Positions 1-10,680 of a stretch of DNA of 64,000 bases are shown piece by piece. The translations under genes and the position numbers were made by a program. The notes below the pieces were generated by a model. That model saw only the letters and a program-made list of their open reading frames with translations. It did not search any database and had not been told where the DNA came from. Numbering within the stretch: position 1 is the first letter of the stretch; the number at the start of each line of letters is the position of its first letter. Source of the stretch: Epichloe hybrida (taxonomy: Eukaryota; Ascomycota; Sordariomycetes; Hypocreales; Clavicipitaceae); contig JAFEKR010000005.1 in assembly GCA_019022495.1 (NCBI GenBank), forward strand, positions 2,418,001 through 2,482,000, given 5' to 3'.

Positions 1-725
1 TTCGACTCGTATCCCGAGTTGGGCAATGTGTTTCCTCGTTTCTGGGCTCAAGGGAAGGTTGACTTTGCCCACACCAATGACCAATAAGTCTATATATCGG
101 GGCTGTCAGTTTAATATTCCAGGCAAGATGACTGCGTCACTAGAAAGTGAAAACGTCCCATGCAACGAACGCATCATGGTAAAGCTTCCAAAAGGGCGAG
201 GCGATCCTTGACATAAACGGGTTATCTCAGGGACAAGTCAATTCGCTTACCTGGGCGAGGCCACAAAAGGTCAAACAAACCAAATGCCTCCAGTGGAAGA
301 TCAAACTGGCCCTTCTTGTTCACGAGCTCCAGTGATCCCCGAGCCTCCCAGGGCTTCCACCTGAAAGCCTCCCCATTAACCAGTAACGCCCCATCTCCAC
401 CTGTGATCGTGATGCCATTATTAAGACCAAACCCATCGTACATACAAACATCTACCGAAGTGGACGGTGCGGGCATTCCTCTCAGCATATTCAGTTCATT
501 GAAGTCGGTCGGTGATGGCTCGGATGGCGTGTCTCGCCGTGAACGAGGTCGGTAGGAACACGTCTGTATGAATCGAGCACGATGTCTTGAGATGACGGAA
601 GGCCCCGGCCGATTTCTCAAAGAAGGGAGCCTGAAAAGAGTTTGTCGCTGTCGAAGCAATTGAGAGGGTCGCAGTTCACAACTGACAAAAGTGCTCAAGC
701 AGCAAGCTCGAAGACTGCTGGCCAT
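1..725 (-). CDS. NDUFAF3-like mitochondrial complex I assembly factor (3' end beyond window)
   Basis: Two exons are visible: 725-251 and 89-1, the second running off the window edge. The intron (250-90) has a GTAAGC donor and a TATAG acceptor and joins WPRP to DLLVIGVGK. The N-terminal ~60 residues are rich in Arg, Ser and Leu with few acids, as in a mitochondrial presequence. The rest matches the DUF498/Mth938-like fold of NDUFAF3: the stretches GITITGGDGALLVNGEAFRW, LPLEAFGLFDLLWPRP and, in exon 2, LSPETRKHIAQLGIRVE are family hallmarks. NDUFAF3 works with NDUFAF4 in early assembly of respiratory complex I in the matrix. I chose the ATG at 725 over one at 935 because it starts directly at the presequence; the extra 70 residues look like upstream untranslated DNA. 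Family assignment is firm; the start is inferred. Confidence 0.88.
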
Positions 726-1367
726 GGCGGACTTGAATGCAGGATGCGAGAGTCTCTGCGACGATGCAATGGATATGAAAGCCTGTGAAAGAATGTAGCC
801 GAAGAAAAGATGGCGCGCTTGATCTAAAGCCGATTGCGACGTCTTGTTGATGGATGATTTCTTGTAATACTGGAGGAGGCGAATAAATGCGAGAAGTTGG
901 ACAGTCGGCGTCCATTTCAATACCGGGCTGGCCAATGGGCCAATGGCCCAGTCGTAGCGCTCTACATGACAACCACCCCACTCGAAGCATTTTCGAAACC
1001 TTTAACCTTGCCTTGAAAGTTGGCTATATCTATTCTCCCTGTTACGTCACAATTAGCAACATTAGTGTTAGCTCGCTTGGCGGAGGCACTTAGCCGTCAT
1101 CGTAAGCACACGCCGAATTAAATAACACAATAGAGGAAATCAAGGTCACTACAAGAATGAAAGCCAACTTGATGCTTTTTTTTTCATTCAACCACCAAGG
1201 AGGGTATGCAGTCTTAACGACGGCAGAAGACCAGCGCTTCCGGCCCTGTCCTCATTGTATCATGCAGCCCCTTTTGTCCTAATGAACACCAAAGCAATGA
1301 ACCATTCCCTTCAAAGAAAGATCCTTGCCGAATCGCGCAGTAAGTCAAACCATTGTCATGAAACCAT
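726..1367. other. Intergenic region between NDUFAF3-like and eL34 genes
   Basis: No supported gene. This is the promoter side of the NDUFAF3-like gene and the 3' flank of eL34, both on the minus strand. It holds a short T run near 1170-1178 and no clear repeat. Confidence 0.6.
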
Positions 1368-2058
1368 TTATTTCTTCTTCTGGCTCTGCTCTTGCTCCTT
1401 CAACACCTTCTTGACAATCTTTTGTTCCTCGATCAAGAAAGCGCGAACAATGCGATCACGAACGCAACCACCGCATCTCGAGCCACCGTAGGCGCGCTGA
1501 ACAGTCTTCTTTGGCTTCGAAATCTGAGAGTACTCGCGAGGTCGGAGGGCCGGAATCTTTTCAACAGTTTCGTTAGTAATTGCACAAGGGTTATTTGGGC
1601 GCTCCCTCAATACATGGAACAAGAAAGACAAGTCGGCTCAGTCGCTACTGCCTTGAGCCATGCTGCCCGTGATATCGTCCCACGTCGGTAAATTTGTAAT
1701 CGATCGCCAAGGACAAGCCAATTTGCAGCCAGAGTTTGACTCGTCGTCCCCATATACCAGCTCCAGCCGTACACCTCGATTCGTCTCCGATCAAGAACTT
1801 ACGCCGATCAATTTGGAACCACAGTCGCCGCACTTGGGGACAGTGCCACGCTTCTTGATGTGCAGCAGTCGGAGCTCGCCACCGGGAGTCTTGACGACAC
1901 GAGTGCGGTTGGACCGGGTGTTGTAGCTAACGATGATGTATTAGTTGAGTGGTTCGGGATGTCGGAAATATAACGTCCTGAACGATTCTGATCATTGACA
2001 TAGACAGGGTGATAACTTACCCGTTGCGGCGGCGGTAGGTAACTCGTTGAGGTGCCAT
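1368..2058 (-). CDS. RPL34: 60S ribosomal protein eL34
   Basis: Three exons, 2058-2021, 1926-1803 and 1556-1368, encode about 116 residues, the usual eL34 length. Exon 1 encodes MAPQRVTYRRRNG. The first intron has a GTAAGT donor and TTAG acceptor. The second has a GTAAGT donor, a TACTAAC branch point and an AAAAG acceptor. Exon phases agree (162 nt before exon 3). Two CxxC pairs are visible, in KCGDCGSK and SRCGGCVRDR, giving the zinc-binding site of the family, followed by the strongly conserved RIVRAFLIEEQKIVKKVLKEQ. eL34 is a structural protein of the large ribosomal subunit. An early intron right after the start is typical of fungal ribosomal protein genes. The non-YAG acceptor of intron 2 is the least certain junction. 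Confidence 0.93.
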
Positions 2059-2841
2059 TGTTGCTTGTCGTGCTGGGGGAGTGTACAATGAGGATCTCAC
2101 CAAGGAACGACGATTTTCGAGATTTGGGTGAAATTTGTGTGGGTGGAAAGATAGATTGTGCCCGCTAACCCGACGAATCAGAGCGACTCTATCCTGAAAT
2201 CTGACCCATAAACGGTCACGTGCCGCGCATTTGCCTGTTTACGCTTGGTGTGGAGCACTGTTGCTCCGTTCCCCGAACATTCTGCATAATCTATTAGCAC
2301 GCCGCGCATATTTCTGTAGCTTTCCTATCAACATATTCCAGTACGCGGTTTTCTTTCCCTGATAACCCATGATAGGATAGCTCCATATCTTACGGGAGAA
2401 TGGGCGCTCGAGGAGAAACTGACAAGTGAAGCCTGTGTACGTACCTACCTGGCACGTAGGTTTAATCCATGTTCACCTGGCTCGGTATAGCCAGTATCTT
2501 ATTGTGTATAACGAGTACTTGTGCCGAGTCCGATGTGTTGACAATAACCCTCAAGGAACTATATAAAATGTTCTGAAATTACAATACCTTAGGTAGATGC
2601 GTAATAGGAAAGAAGGTATGTATGTGAATGGAATCACGTTATCATCAACCTACAAATGAACCAGTTTGCTGTCACCTGGTCTGTCAAATCCAGAGATTGG
2701 GCCAATCATTTTAAAAGACTTTGGGTGAGTAGATGAAGAAAATTGCTAATTACTACTTCCGGAATGGCTTTGGTGAACGCCTAAATTGTACCCAACGCCG
2801 AACCATCAGAATACAAAGAAAGAGATTGATGAAAAGGCTAG
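2059..2841. other. Intergenic region upstream of eL34
   Basis: No supported coding sequence. It contains the eL34 promoter and the 3' flank of the small gene at 2842. I see no repeat, transposon end or RNA gene in it. Confidence 0.55.
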
Positions 2842-3346
2842 TCATTCCTTGTCCATCTTAAACCAATCTGGATGGTCCGTATGCCGCCATGGTTTGATAC
2901 CCAAAGGATCCTCTCGTTCACTCTTCTCAACATGCGCAAATATTTGTTTGCTTGTCTCATCTCTCATGAGTTCCGTGAATTCCTTGATATCTATTTGAGC
3001 ATCGTTCACTGCTTTCACGAACGAATTGAAAAGAGCATCAGCTGCATTATTTGTCTCATTAGTCTGCCTTGTTCCTGATAACCCACCTTTGGGGGACTCA
3101 CGCGATGGTTGCTTTTGGACCAAGGGGTCCAGAATTTTAGGAATCGTGCCTCTGAGTAGCCGGGCCTAGAAAATTTCAAGATCAATATAACCAAGACCCT
3201 ATACCTATTAAAAGAAAGCGGATTTCACGGCTGGGATGTACCTTGATGTATAGGAGTTTGAGTCGTTTCATAGCTTGGCCCAATTGGACCTCGTCCATGG
3301 TTGCGTCACTGACTGTGTCAGCGACTGCTTCTGACCTGTCATCCAT
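2842..3346 (-). CDS. Small conserved-looking hypothetical protein, two exons
   Basis: I do not recognise this gene. The model has exon 1 at 3346-3242 (35 codons) and exon 2 at 3165-2842 (107 codons plus stop), in phase 0, with a GTACAT donor and a CTAG acceptor. The predicted product is 142 residues. Residues around the junction form a basic amphipathic helix (MKRLKLLYIKARLLRGTIP) followed by PKILDPLV. A Gly/Ser/Thr-rich linker comes next, then a second helical part with FNSFVKAVNDAQIDIKEFTELM and a C-terminal PWRHTDHPDWF. There is no signal peptide or membrane segment. Short helical fungal proteins of this style are often subunits of larger complexes such as Mediator, but that is a guess. 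The splice and frame consistency support a real gene. An in-frame ATG at 3436 is an alternative start. Confidence 0.6.
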
Positions 3347-4081
3347 GATATCTGCAGCAGAGTGCAAGAGTGTTATCCGATGCGAGCTAGGCGAATTCGG
3401 ATATATTGTTTGCAGCGAATGGCTAGGGTTGATCAATCAATCATGCCTTTGTCGCGATGATTGTTGGTAGTTGAGGGAGAGTGGGGGTGATTGACTAGGA
3501 CTAGGTGATCTGAAACATGACAAAAAGAGACCCTTCTGAGCTAGTCGATGTGCAAATTTCGACCAAAGGTTCAAATGAAAGAAAAGGAAAACAGCCGCCT
3601 AGCTATATTGAGAGAACAGGATTCATGCCCAAATAATAAGCTTTCGGGGCTTACTATTCGTTCATTGCCTCAACCTAGTCTAAAATGAGAGATTCGTTGA
3701 CACCAGACCTCTTGAATACTTACTGTGTCTCTGTGCACGTCACGGTGCGCCGCCAGTGCTCCCCGCCAGTGACTTCCCGATACCACTGAACTTGAGCGCA
3801 ACGTGACTGGCCAAAACCCAATCATTTCCTTCCCTTCCCACGTTCAAGTTGTTGACAGTGCGGATTATAAATCCTCACAGCCCAACGATCCTATTGCATC
3901 AATCGCGACAAGGATATTCCCTCTCTCAACACGCGGCATTCAGTCGATAATTGTTTTTGCGATTCTATCACCTGCGGTAAAACAGGGTGATTGTTTTCCA
4001 AGAGAGCTTTGTCTCAACTTCTCAACCACTCTTTCCCCCTCGCACGAGGACGTCGCGCCATCGCGACCCAATTGTTCCATT
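3347..4081. other. Divergent intergenic region upstream of the FAR1-like gene
   Basis: No separate gene is supported. An open frame starting at 3803 reads into the FAR1-like gene, but its first 93 residues lack domain character and probably represent 5' untranslated sequence. Confidence 0.5.
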
Positions 4082-4705
4082 ATGCCAAATACGCCGCCGC
4101 CAGCTCTTCTACCTCCCCCGGAAGGTATATTCCGGTCCTTCGATGACCTGATGGCCTCAGTACAAAGAGTCGCAAAAGACCAGGGATACGGTATTGTCAA
4201 ACTTCGTGCATCGAATTATCGCGACGGAAAGCCTACGCGTTACGACCTGGTATGCGATCGGGGAGGTGTAAAGTATAACAGCACAGCAAAGAAGCGCAAT
4301 CCTTCCACGCGCAAGATCGACTGCCCTTTCCGTGCAAAGGCTGTTTGCGAAGTACAGCTAGGAAATCAATGGAGATTCGCTTTGCAGGAACCTCGCCACA
4401 ACCACGAACCTCGCATCCCCTCTGGAACGCCCGGACAGGAGAACGCACCACTTGCAACGACCATCCGATCTTTCACCAATAAGCTGGACAGACTCAGCCA
4501 CGATATGGCGCAAGGGTTCATGCGTATCGAGCAACGACTAGAAAACATAGAAAAACGCATGGAAAATCTTGAGGCTCGCGCTGGGGGCTACGAGCCGCGA
4601 TTCCAATCGATCGAGTCACGGTTGCAAAACATGGAAGGGCCACGGATGGATGGCATCGGGATGGATGACGTCGAAACGCGTCTGCTAGCCTCTACGGTCA
4701 TGTAG
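4082..4705 (+). CDS. FAR1-type (WRKY-GCM1 superfamily) zinc-finger DNA-binding protein
   Basis: An intronless 207-residue protein starting at MPNTPPPALLPPP. Residues ~15-110 form a FAR1-like domain, with metal ligands fitting C58, C81, H106 and H108 (C-x22-C-x24-H-x-H) and the diagnostic KKRNPSTRKIDCPFRAKA and RHNHEP stretches. This fold derives from Mutator-like (MULE) transposases. Residues ~130-185 have coiled-coil character, with LDRLSHDMAQGFMRIEQRLE, ENIEKRMENLEA and FQSIESRLQNME, so it probably acts as a dimer. No DDE catalytic domain or MULE terminal repeat is seen nearby, so it looks like a domesticated or stand-alone regulator, not a working transposase. An in-frame ATG at 3803 would add 93 residues of no recognisable character. 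It is the last intact gene before the transposon island. The domain call is solid; the regulatory role is inferred. Confidence 0.8.
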   Translation: MPNTPPPALLPPPEGIFRSFDDLMASVQRVAKDQGYGIVKLRASNYRDGKPTRYDLVCDRGGVKYNSTAKKRNPSTRKIDCPFRAKAVCEVQLGNQWRFALQEPRHNHEPRIPSGTPGQENAPLATTIRSFTNKLDRLSHDMAQGFMRIEQRLENIEKRMENLEARAGGYEPRFQSIESRLQNMEGPRMDGIGMDDVETRLLASTVM

Positions 4706-5714
4706 GATGACGACCAGGGTGCTCTTTGAGCTGTTTATTTGCGCATGAATGGACTTCTTCGAGTCTGGCTGCTGCTCGAACATGGCAATGGGGATTGCCC
4801 AATCTTGGAGCACAATGTAGGCATGCTTCTGTATTATGTTTTATGACTGCGCACAACGCAGTATCATATCGCATCGATTTGACTCCCCAAGCCTGGTTGC
4901 TTCGGGTTCGACATCCTGTCTTGTAAATGCTCAAGGGTCTGGAACTTGAACTGTATCATGATCCGCGCAGACCGTTATTCTTTTCGCCTGAAAGCTTTAC
5001 GATTTCCCTAGACATTATCATGAAAGAGTATGTCAACGGCGTTCCGGAAATCTTCCCAGGTTATGTATTTTGTCAGCAGTTGGTAGTTCAGGTTTATGTT
5101 TTTTGAAGGGTCGCCGGCATATATCAGAGGCAATTTTTCAACTGTCTGTGATGCTCCTAATGATCCCTGGCTCTGAAATCTTGGGTATTTCATGGACCTG
5201 GGATGCGTTGATGAAAGCCATCGCTATCGCATTGCTATGTAAAACAATCGTACCGAAGGAGTCTAGAGAGTTCCGCATGATCTTACAAATGTCCCCAGCG
5301 CATCGTGAAATGCTCGTTCATTCCTAATCTGGAGCAGCCCGTTGGCCGTATGAAGCCCCCCCCCCCTATACCAGAGGACAAATGAATTTCCGATGAATGC
5401 TTCTGTAGCACCATCAAATTGGCAAGCGCAAGCCTTTTGGTAAAGGCACAAGTTGCAGAGGCCACAGCGTCAAAGGCCAGTTTCTACAAACGTGGGGTTT
5501 CTGTAAAGACAGATGAAACAGACGATTCAGCGACTTCATTGGTGATATTATTGATGAATTTGGCCGTCACGGCGGAATAGACCGAAACCTCAACATATTT
5601 TTCGATACTCTTATACTCTCTCAACCGCACTGAAATCCCCTATCGCCATTCAAGGTGGCGGGCCAGAGTGAACCATGCCGCAATCTGGAATGTTTACAGC
5701 AATACGAGTACTAA
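4706..5714. other. Gene-poor border zone with possible decayed coding sequence
   Basis: No intact gene. On the minus strand, short open stretches (5465-5263 and 5193-5008) have codon use that looks once-coding and are broken by stops and frame changes; I recognise no domain. The base composition is normal up to about 5700, then the strand switches abruptly to TA-rich sequence. A poly-C run lies near 5357-5365. Confidence 0.4.
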
Positions 5715-6665
5715 TGGTGCTGATTTATAGCTTTAATATTAATTTTAATTAAGGAAGTCCCTATTAAGGCATACTATAGCATAGGGAAGGTTAAAAGGTA
5801 TTATAAGCTACTCCGAAGAGCCTATAATATAATTAAACGTAAATGCCCTATAACGCTAAAACCTATTACCCTTTAAATAGTAATTAAGGCCCTAAATAAC
5901 ACTATAGGCCCTAATAGTCTTATCCTAACCCTTGTTATCTTTAGAGCTTACTTATATATAATAAGTAAGTCCTTGCTATTACCTAATATTATATAGTGTG
6001 TAATTATAGTATAGAAAGCTACTAAAGAGATTAAGAGACTCTATGCTATCTAGAAGGTTAATAAGGCCCTTGCTAAACATAATAGCCTAGATACCTTAAA
6101 GACCCTTAGCTTACTACTTAGATTAAAGGTTAAGGTCTATTAAGAAAGCAAGGGATAGGCAGGTCTATATAAGCTACTAATAATTACTAGAGAGAGCTAT
6201 ATACTTAATATACCTAGAGGCCTAAAGACCTTTAGGTTAATATCTATTAAGCCTTACTATAATAATCCTAATACAAAGAAGATAATAGAGCCTAGTAAAG
6301 AGAAAGGAGAGAAAGGGTAAGAGGCCTATAATAAGAATATAGTATTACTAATACTATTAAAGTAAGAATATAGAAGGCTATAGAAGAACCCTCCTGTAAT
6401 ACCTTAAGGTGCTAATACCTTCCTATTAGCAAAAGAATATAGTAACCTAGCTCTTATAATTAAGCTATATAAGGAAGGAATTATTAAGACCCTAGGTAAA
6501 CTATTTAAGCTATTAATAAAAGTGAAGATTATTACTTTAATTAAGTAAGGTGTATTTAAATTCATTATGTTTAATAAGGAAGAATATAGTGGGATTTAAA
6601 TCTTTAATTCCCGAATTATTAATAAGATTAAAGGCAAGATAATGGAACCCTATAAAAAGTTATGC

Positions 6666-8555
6666 CTTATAATCAGAGCATTGTTGTATTGTATTGTATT
6701 GTATTTTTTGGCCCTTCGATGTATTGTATTGTTATGGAAAAATATAAGTGGGGTATTATATAAATTCATTATATAGTAGATTTTTTAAATAATCTAATTA
6801 TAGTATTCTTATTTTTATATATAATTTAGTTATTTATTTAAAAATCTATTAAGTTTTAGCTTATTTAGAAAAGTAAGCTTATTTAAAATATATAATATCT
6901 TAGTAATATTCTTTTATATCTATTTTAAAAAATGATTTTTTCTTAATATATTAAGGGTCTTTTTATTCTTATATCTATTTTCTATGATTTATTATAATTA
7001 TTTATTATATAAAAATACATTATAATACAATACAATACAATACATTACAATACATTACAATACATTACAATACAATACAATATATTATTAAAAAGGTAAG
7101 GTAGTATATATACTTATTATATAGTAGATTTTTAATATAATCTAAATAAGATATCCTTAAATTTTTATACTATTTAGGTATTTAGTTATAGAATTATAAA
7201 GTTTTAGCTAATTTAGACTATTAAGCTATATATATATATAGGGTAGCTATAAATAGTATTATCTAAACTTAACTTATAGTAATATTTATTCTTTATATTT
7301 TAAAGGTTATCCTATCTTTCTAGCTTTTTTATAGGATTTACTATGCATTTTAATATAGTATTTTTGCTTTAAATATAATATTTACCCTAAAGAAATAATT
7401 TATAATTCTAAATAAATAAGATTAAAACTCTAATAAAAATATACTTATATATATAAGGAATTTATTATAAAGAGAAAATTAAAATTTATTTAATACATGC
7501 TTCTTTTACTATTAAGCTATTTTATTATAATTATAATAAATTATATTAGCTTTTAACCTTTTTTAAACTAAAAGAAAAGGAAAAAACCTAGGAAAAGCTT
7601 ATAAAGAAAAGGTAAAATATTATATAAAGAATAATCATAATATATATACTATTTTTTTAATATTAAGTAAATAAATAAATAAGCTTTAAAAGTAAGTTTA
7701 ACTATTTATACTACTTTTAGCTTACTTACTTAGTTATATAGTGTTTCTTAAAGTGGGTCTAAAAGTGGGTCTAAAAGTGGGTCTTGTTAAACACTAAGAA
7801 CCAAGTATAATCCCTTTTTATAGTTATATAACTTTAGCTAAGAAGAGGAGGATATATAAAAGTGGGTCTAAAAGTGGGTCCTATTAGTTATACTATAAGC
7901 CTAGTATTATCTCTTTACTTAGTTATATAATTCTAGCTAAAAAGAAATATACATACAAAAGTGGGTCTAAAAGTGGGTCCTATTAGTTATACTATAAATA
8001 TAATAATCTCTTTACTTAGTTATGTAATTTTAGTTAAAAAGAGAGAAATATACTAAAGTAAGTCTTATAGTTATATTAGGACTTACTTTCTATTAGTATA
8101 AAATTATAAATAGTATAATATTAAAAACATAAAAAAGAAAGGAATTTTATTTTATTAATATTTTAAAAAACCTTTAAATACTAAATAATTAATAAGTCTA
8201 GCTTTTTCTATAGTAATTTACTTATAAATACTTATATTTATATTATATTAATTTATTACTTATTTATTTTTAATTAAACTTTAACACTAATAATATTTTA
8301 AGTTATATAAGTAATAGAAGTAATATATATATATAAGCTATTATAAGCTATTATAAGCTATTATAAGCTATTATAAGCTATTATATTAACTATATATACC
8401 TTATAATTAAGGAATTTACTTAAAACTAAAAAAAAAAAAGAAAAAAAAAAATACAAAACAATACAAATAATACATGTATTGTATTGTATTGTAAAATTTT
8501 GGATGTATTATATTGTGTAATGTATTGTATTGTATTGCAATGCTCTGCTTATAAT
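6666..8555. mobile_element. hAT-like non-autonomous element 1 (MITE-like), 1,874 bp plus 8-bp TSDs
   Basis: The element spans 6674-8547. It starts CAGAGCATTG and ends CAATGCTCTG (10-bp terminal inverted repeats), flanked by 8-bp duplications CTTATAAT at 6666-6673 and 8548-8555. It splits the reverse transcriptase frame of Copia A, so the empty site is implied. It has no reading frame of note. Subterminal arrays of TGTAT units occur at both ends and, inverted, at 7020-7082 and 8453-8470. Three copies of a ~105-bp unit carrying paired GTGGGTC boxes lie at ~7740-8075. A 10-bp microsatellite (ATAAGCTATT) lies at ~8335-8385. An 8-bp TSD with CAGAG termini is typical of hAT elements; no transposase is present to prove the class. 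Confidence 0.85.
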
Positions 8556-10371
8556 CTAAGGGTATAAGGATAAAGGGAAATAGGCTATTCTTATATAGGC
8601 CCTAATGATTTAACGCGCAAGCTAACGTCTTATTCTTATAATAGCCTTATTAGCGAGATTAAGGAAATTCCTTATCTAGCTAAGAGATATCTATTAGGCT
8701 TATATACAAGCCTGTATATTACTAGAGTGACTAATCCTAGCACACTTGCTAATTCACATACAGCACCTTTACCTGCCTAGTATAATTATAAGAGTTATTA
8801 AACCTCTTTATAGGCTTGTAGAAGTAGGAACGCACTAGTAGGTTACGTATTATAAGCATTATAGAGAGAACCTCTAGATAGAAACCTTTACGTATAATCC
8901 TTACCTGCTTGTGACTATAAAGGAAAGCCCTAACTTTACCTACATTAGAATACAAACTAACAACATAATTAGCCTCTTAGATAAGAAGTTCTCTAAGAAG
9001 AAAGAGACCTAGCTTATTATAGTAGGCTTTAATACAAAGCTAAAGCAGTTTCTAACCTAGGATAGTCCCCTTATATTTAATAGTGGTATTATTATACTAG
9101 AGAATAATACTATTAAGATCTAGTAAAAAGGGTAAAGTAATAAGTTAGAGTTAGTCCCTATAACTAATTTAAAGCGTAAGTACATTAAGCAGAGGGCCTA
9201 AGGCGCTTATATTACCTTAATTTACTAACTAGAGGCTTACTTTAACTTATCCGTTGCTATATAACACTAGGAGCTAACCCTAGAGGATATAAAAGCCATT
9301 AATCACTACCTAAAGTAGCAGATAAATCACCTAGAGAGAGGTCTAATGTTTATTCTAATTAACCTTAAGAAAGCAAAGCTCTTTACCTTTATAAATAAAT
9401 CCTTTACTAATAACTAGGACCTATTCTTATAACTAGGATATATACTTATCCTAGTGAATAAAGACTATACTAATAGTAAATTCATAATTAAAGGTAATAT
9501 TATGCACTTTAGCTTAACAAAGAGCAAGAGAGTTACACAAAGTGTACTTACCTTAGAAGTCTATAGTATAGTAGCTAGTATTAATATAGCTTATGTAATC
9601 ATAACCACCCTAAACTTAGTCACTAACTAACTAAAGCTCCTAAAGATCCTAGTTATTATATATATAGATTCATACTCCTTATATAAGTGCCTTATTAAGC
9701 TTAGTATAATAAAGGAGAAACGCCTAATAATTAATATTATAGCCCTTTAATAGTTATACAAACACTAAGAACTCTACAAGATCTAATAGATTAATAGAGA
9801 GAATAACCTAGCTAATACCTTCATAAAGGCATTACCTAATAAGGCCCTTAAGAGCTTTATCTTAACTAACTAGATAACCATCTAGATAGAGGGATAGGTT
9901 ACCTACGTATAATATATATATAGTGAGAGGAAAAGGTAATCCTCTAGGAAGGTAACCATAGGGATAAGATAGTAATACGCAGGGGATTTACGCCCCTATA
10001 GTTAATATCCCTAGCGGCTATGCTTACGCTAGCCTACTAGGCCCTCCTAGTAGACCATAGAAATTAATAGTAGTATATAAGAGAATAAAGGTATTGCTAA
10101 GGAGAAGGAAGATATTATATATATGCTATAGTGTGGTATATATATTGTTTTAAGGAAAAGAAGGGATTTAGAAGGACTCACTTATCCTCACATAGGCTTA
10201 TAGGCTAAGTAAGATTATTATTTCCCTTTTATTAGCAACTATATACCTAGATAGGCTATAAGTTCTTTTCCTTATATCCCCTATTAATTATATTCTTAAT
10301 CTATCTTTCCTTTTTTATTTCTATAATTAATATTACGTGTTAATAATTATATTAAAAGAGAGAAGTTCTAG

Positions 10372-10680
10372 TGTTAAAACAAAGGTAATATTAATCACGT
10401 GTCATAGCTTTAATTACCTAGCAGAAGCTTAGGCCGCGCGCGGACCTTACACGTAACCTATAACCTAGTATGTTAATTAGCTAGGAAATGTAAGGACATA
10501 AATGCGTAACCCCTTTTCCCTTTATGTATTATAACTTCTAGCTTTTTACCTCTCTTTTCCTAAAAAACTTAATCAATTATAATAATAGACAATGTAGCCT
10601 AGAATAGATAATTAATGACAATACTATTCTTCAGGCTCACGACTATATTACATTGAATTCAATACCCTGTGAATCCAACA
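10372..10680 (+). repeat. 3' LTR of Copia A
   Basis: A 309-bp LTR with TGTTA at its start and CAACA at its end, preceded by a purine-rich tract (AAAAGAGAGAAG) that fits a polypurine primer. It is the only LTR of this element in the window. The junction at 10681 leads directly into the Gypsy relic. Confidence 0.75.

Larger units (their letters stand above)
5715..10680 (+). mobile_element. Copia retrotransposon A, 5'-truncated, RIP-mutated
   Basis: The element begins abruptly inside the integrase C-terminal part (IKEVPIKAYYSIGKV reads from ~5735). It continues through the end of integrase, the reverse transcriptase start (~6590-6670) and, after an inserted element at 6674-8547, the rest of reverse transcriptase and RNase H (~9340-9850). 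It ends with a 3' LTR at 10372-10680. There is no 5' LTR, gag or protease. Stops are mostly TAA and TAG, as expected when C-to-T changes hit CAA, CAG and the complement of TGG. The SKSKRVTQSVLTLE-like RNase H stretch places it in the same Copia clade as element F. It lies against the Gypsy relic on its right. Confidence 0.8.

Noticed and set aside
3803..4081. N-terminal 93-codon extension of the FAR1-like protein
   Set aside because: No domain content; the ATG at 4082 directly precedes the Pro-rich lead of the domain. It cannot be fully excluded without transcripts.
8334..8388. CRISPR-like array
   Set aside because: Ten-base units with no spacers in a eukaryotic transposon; a microsatellite.
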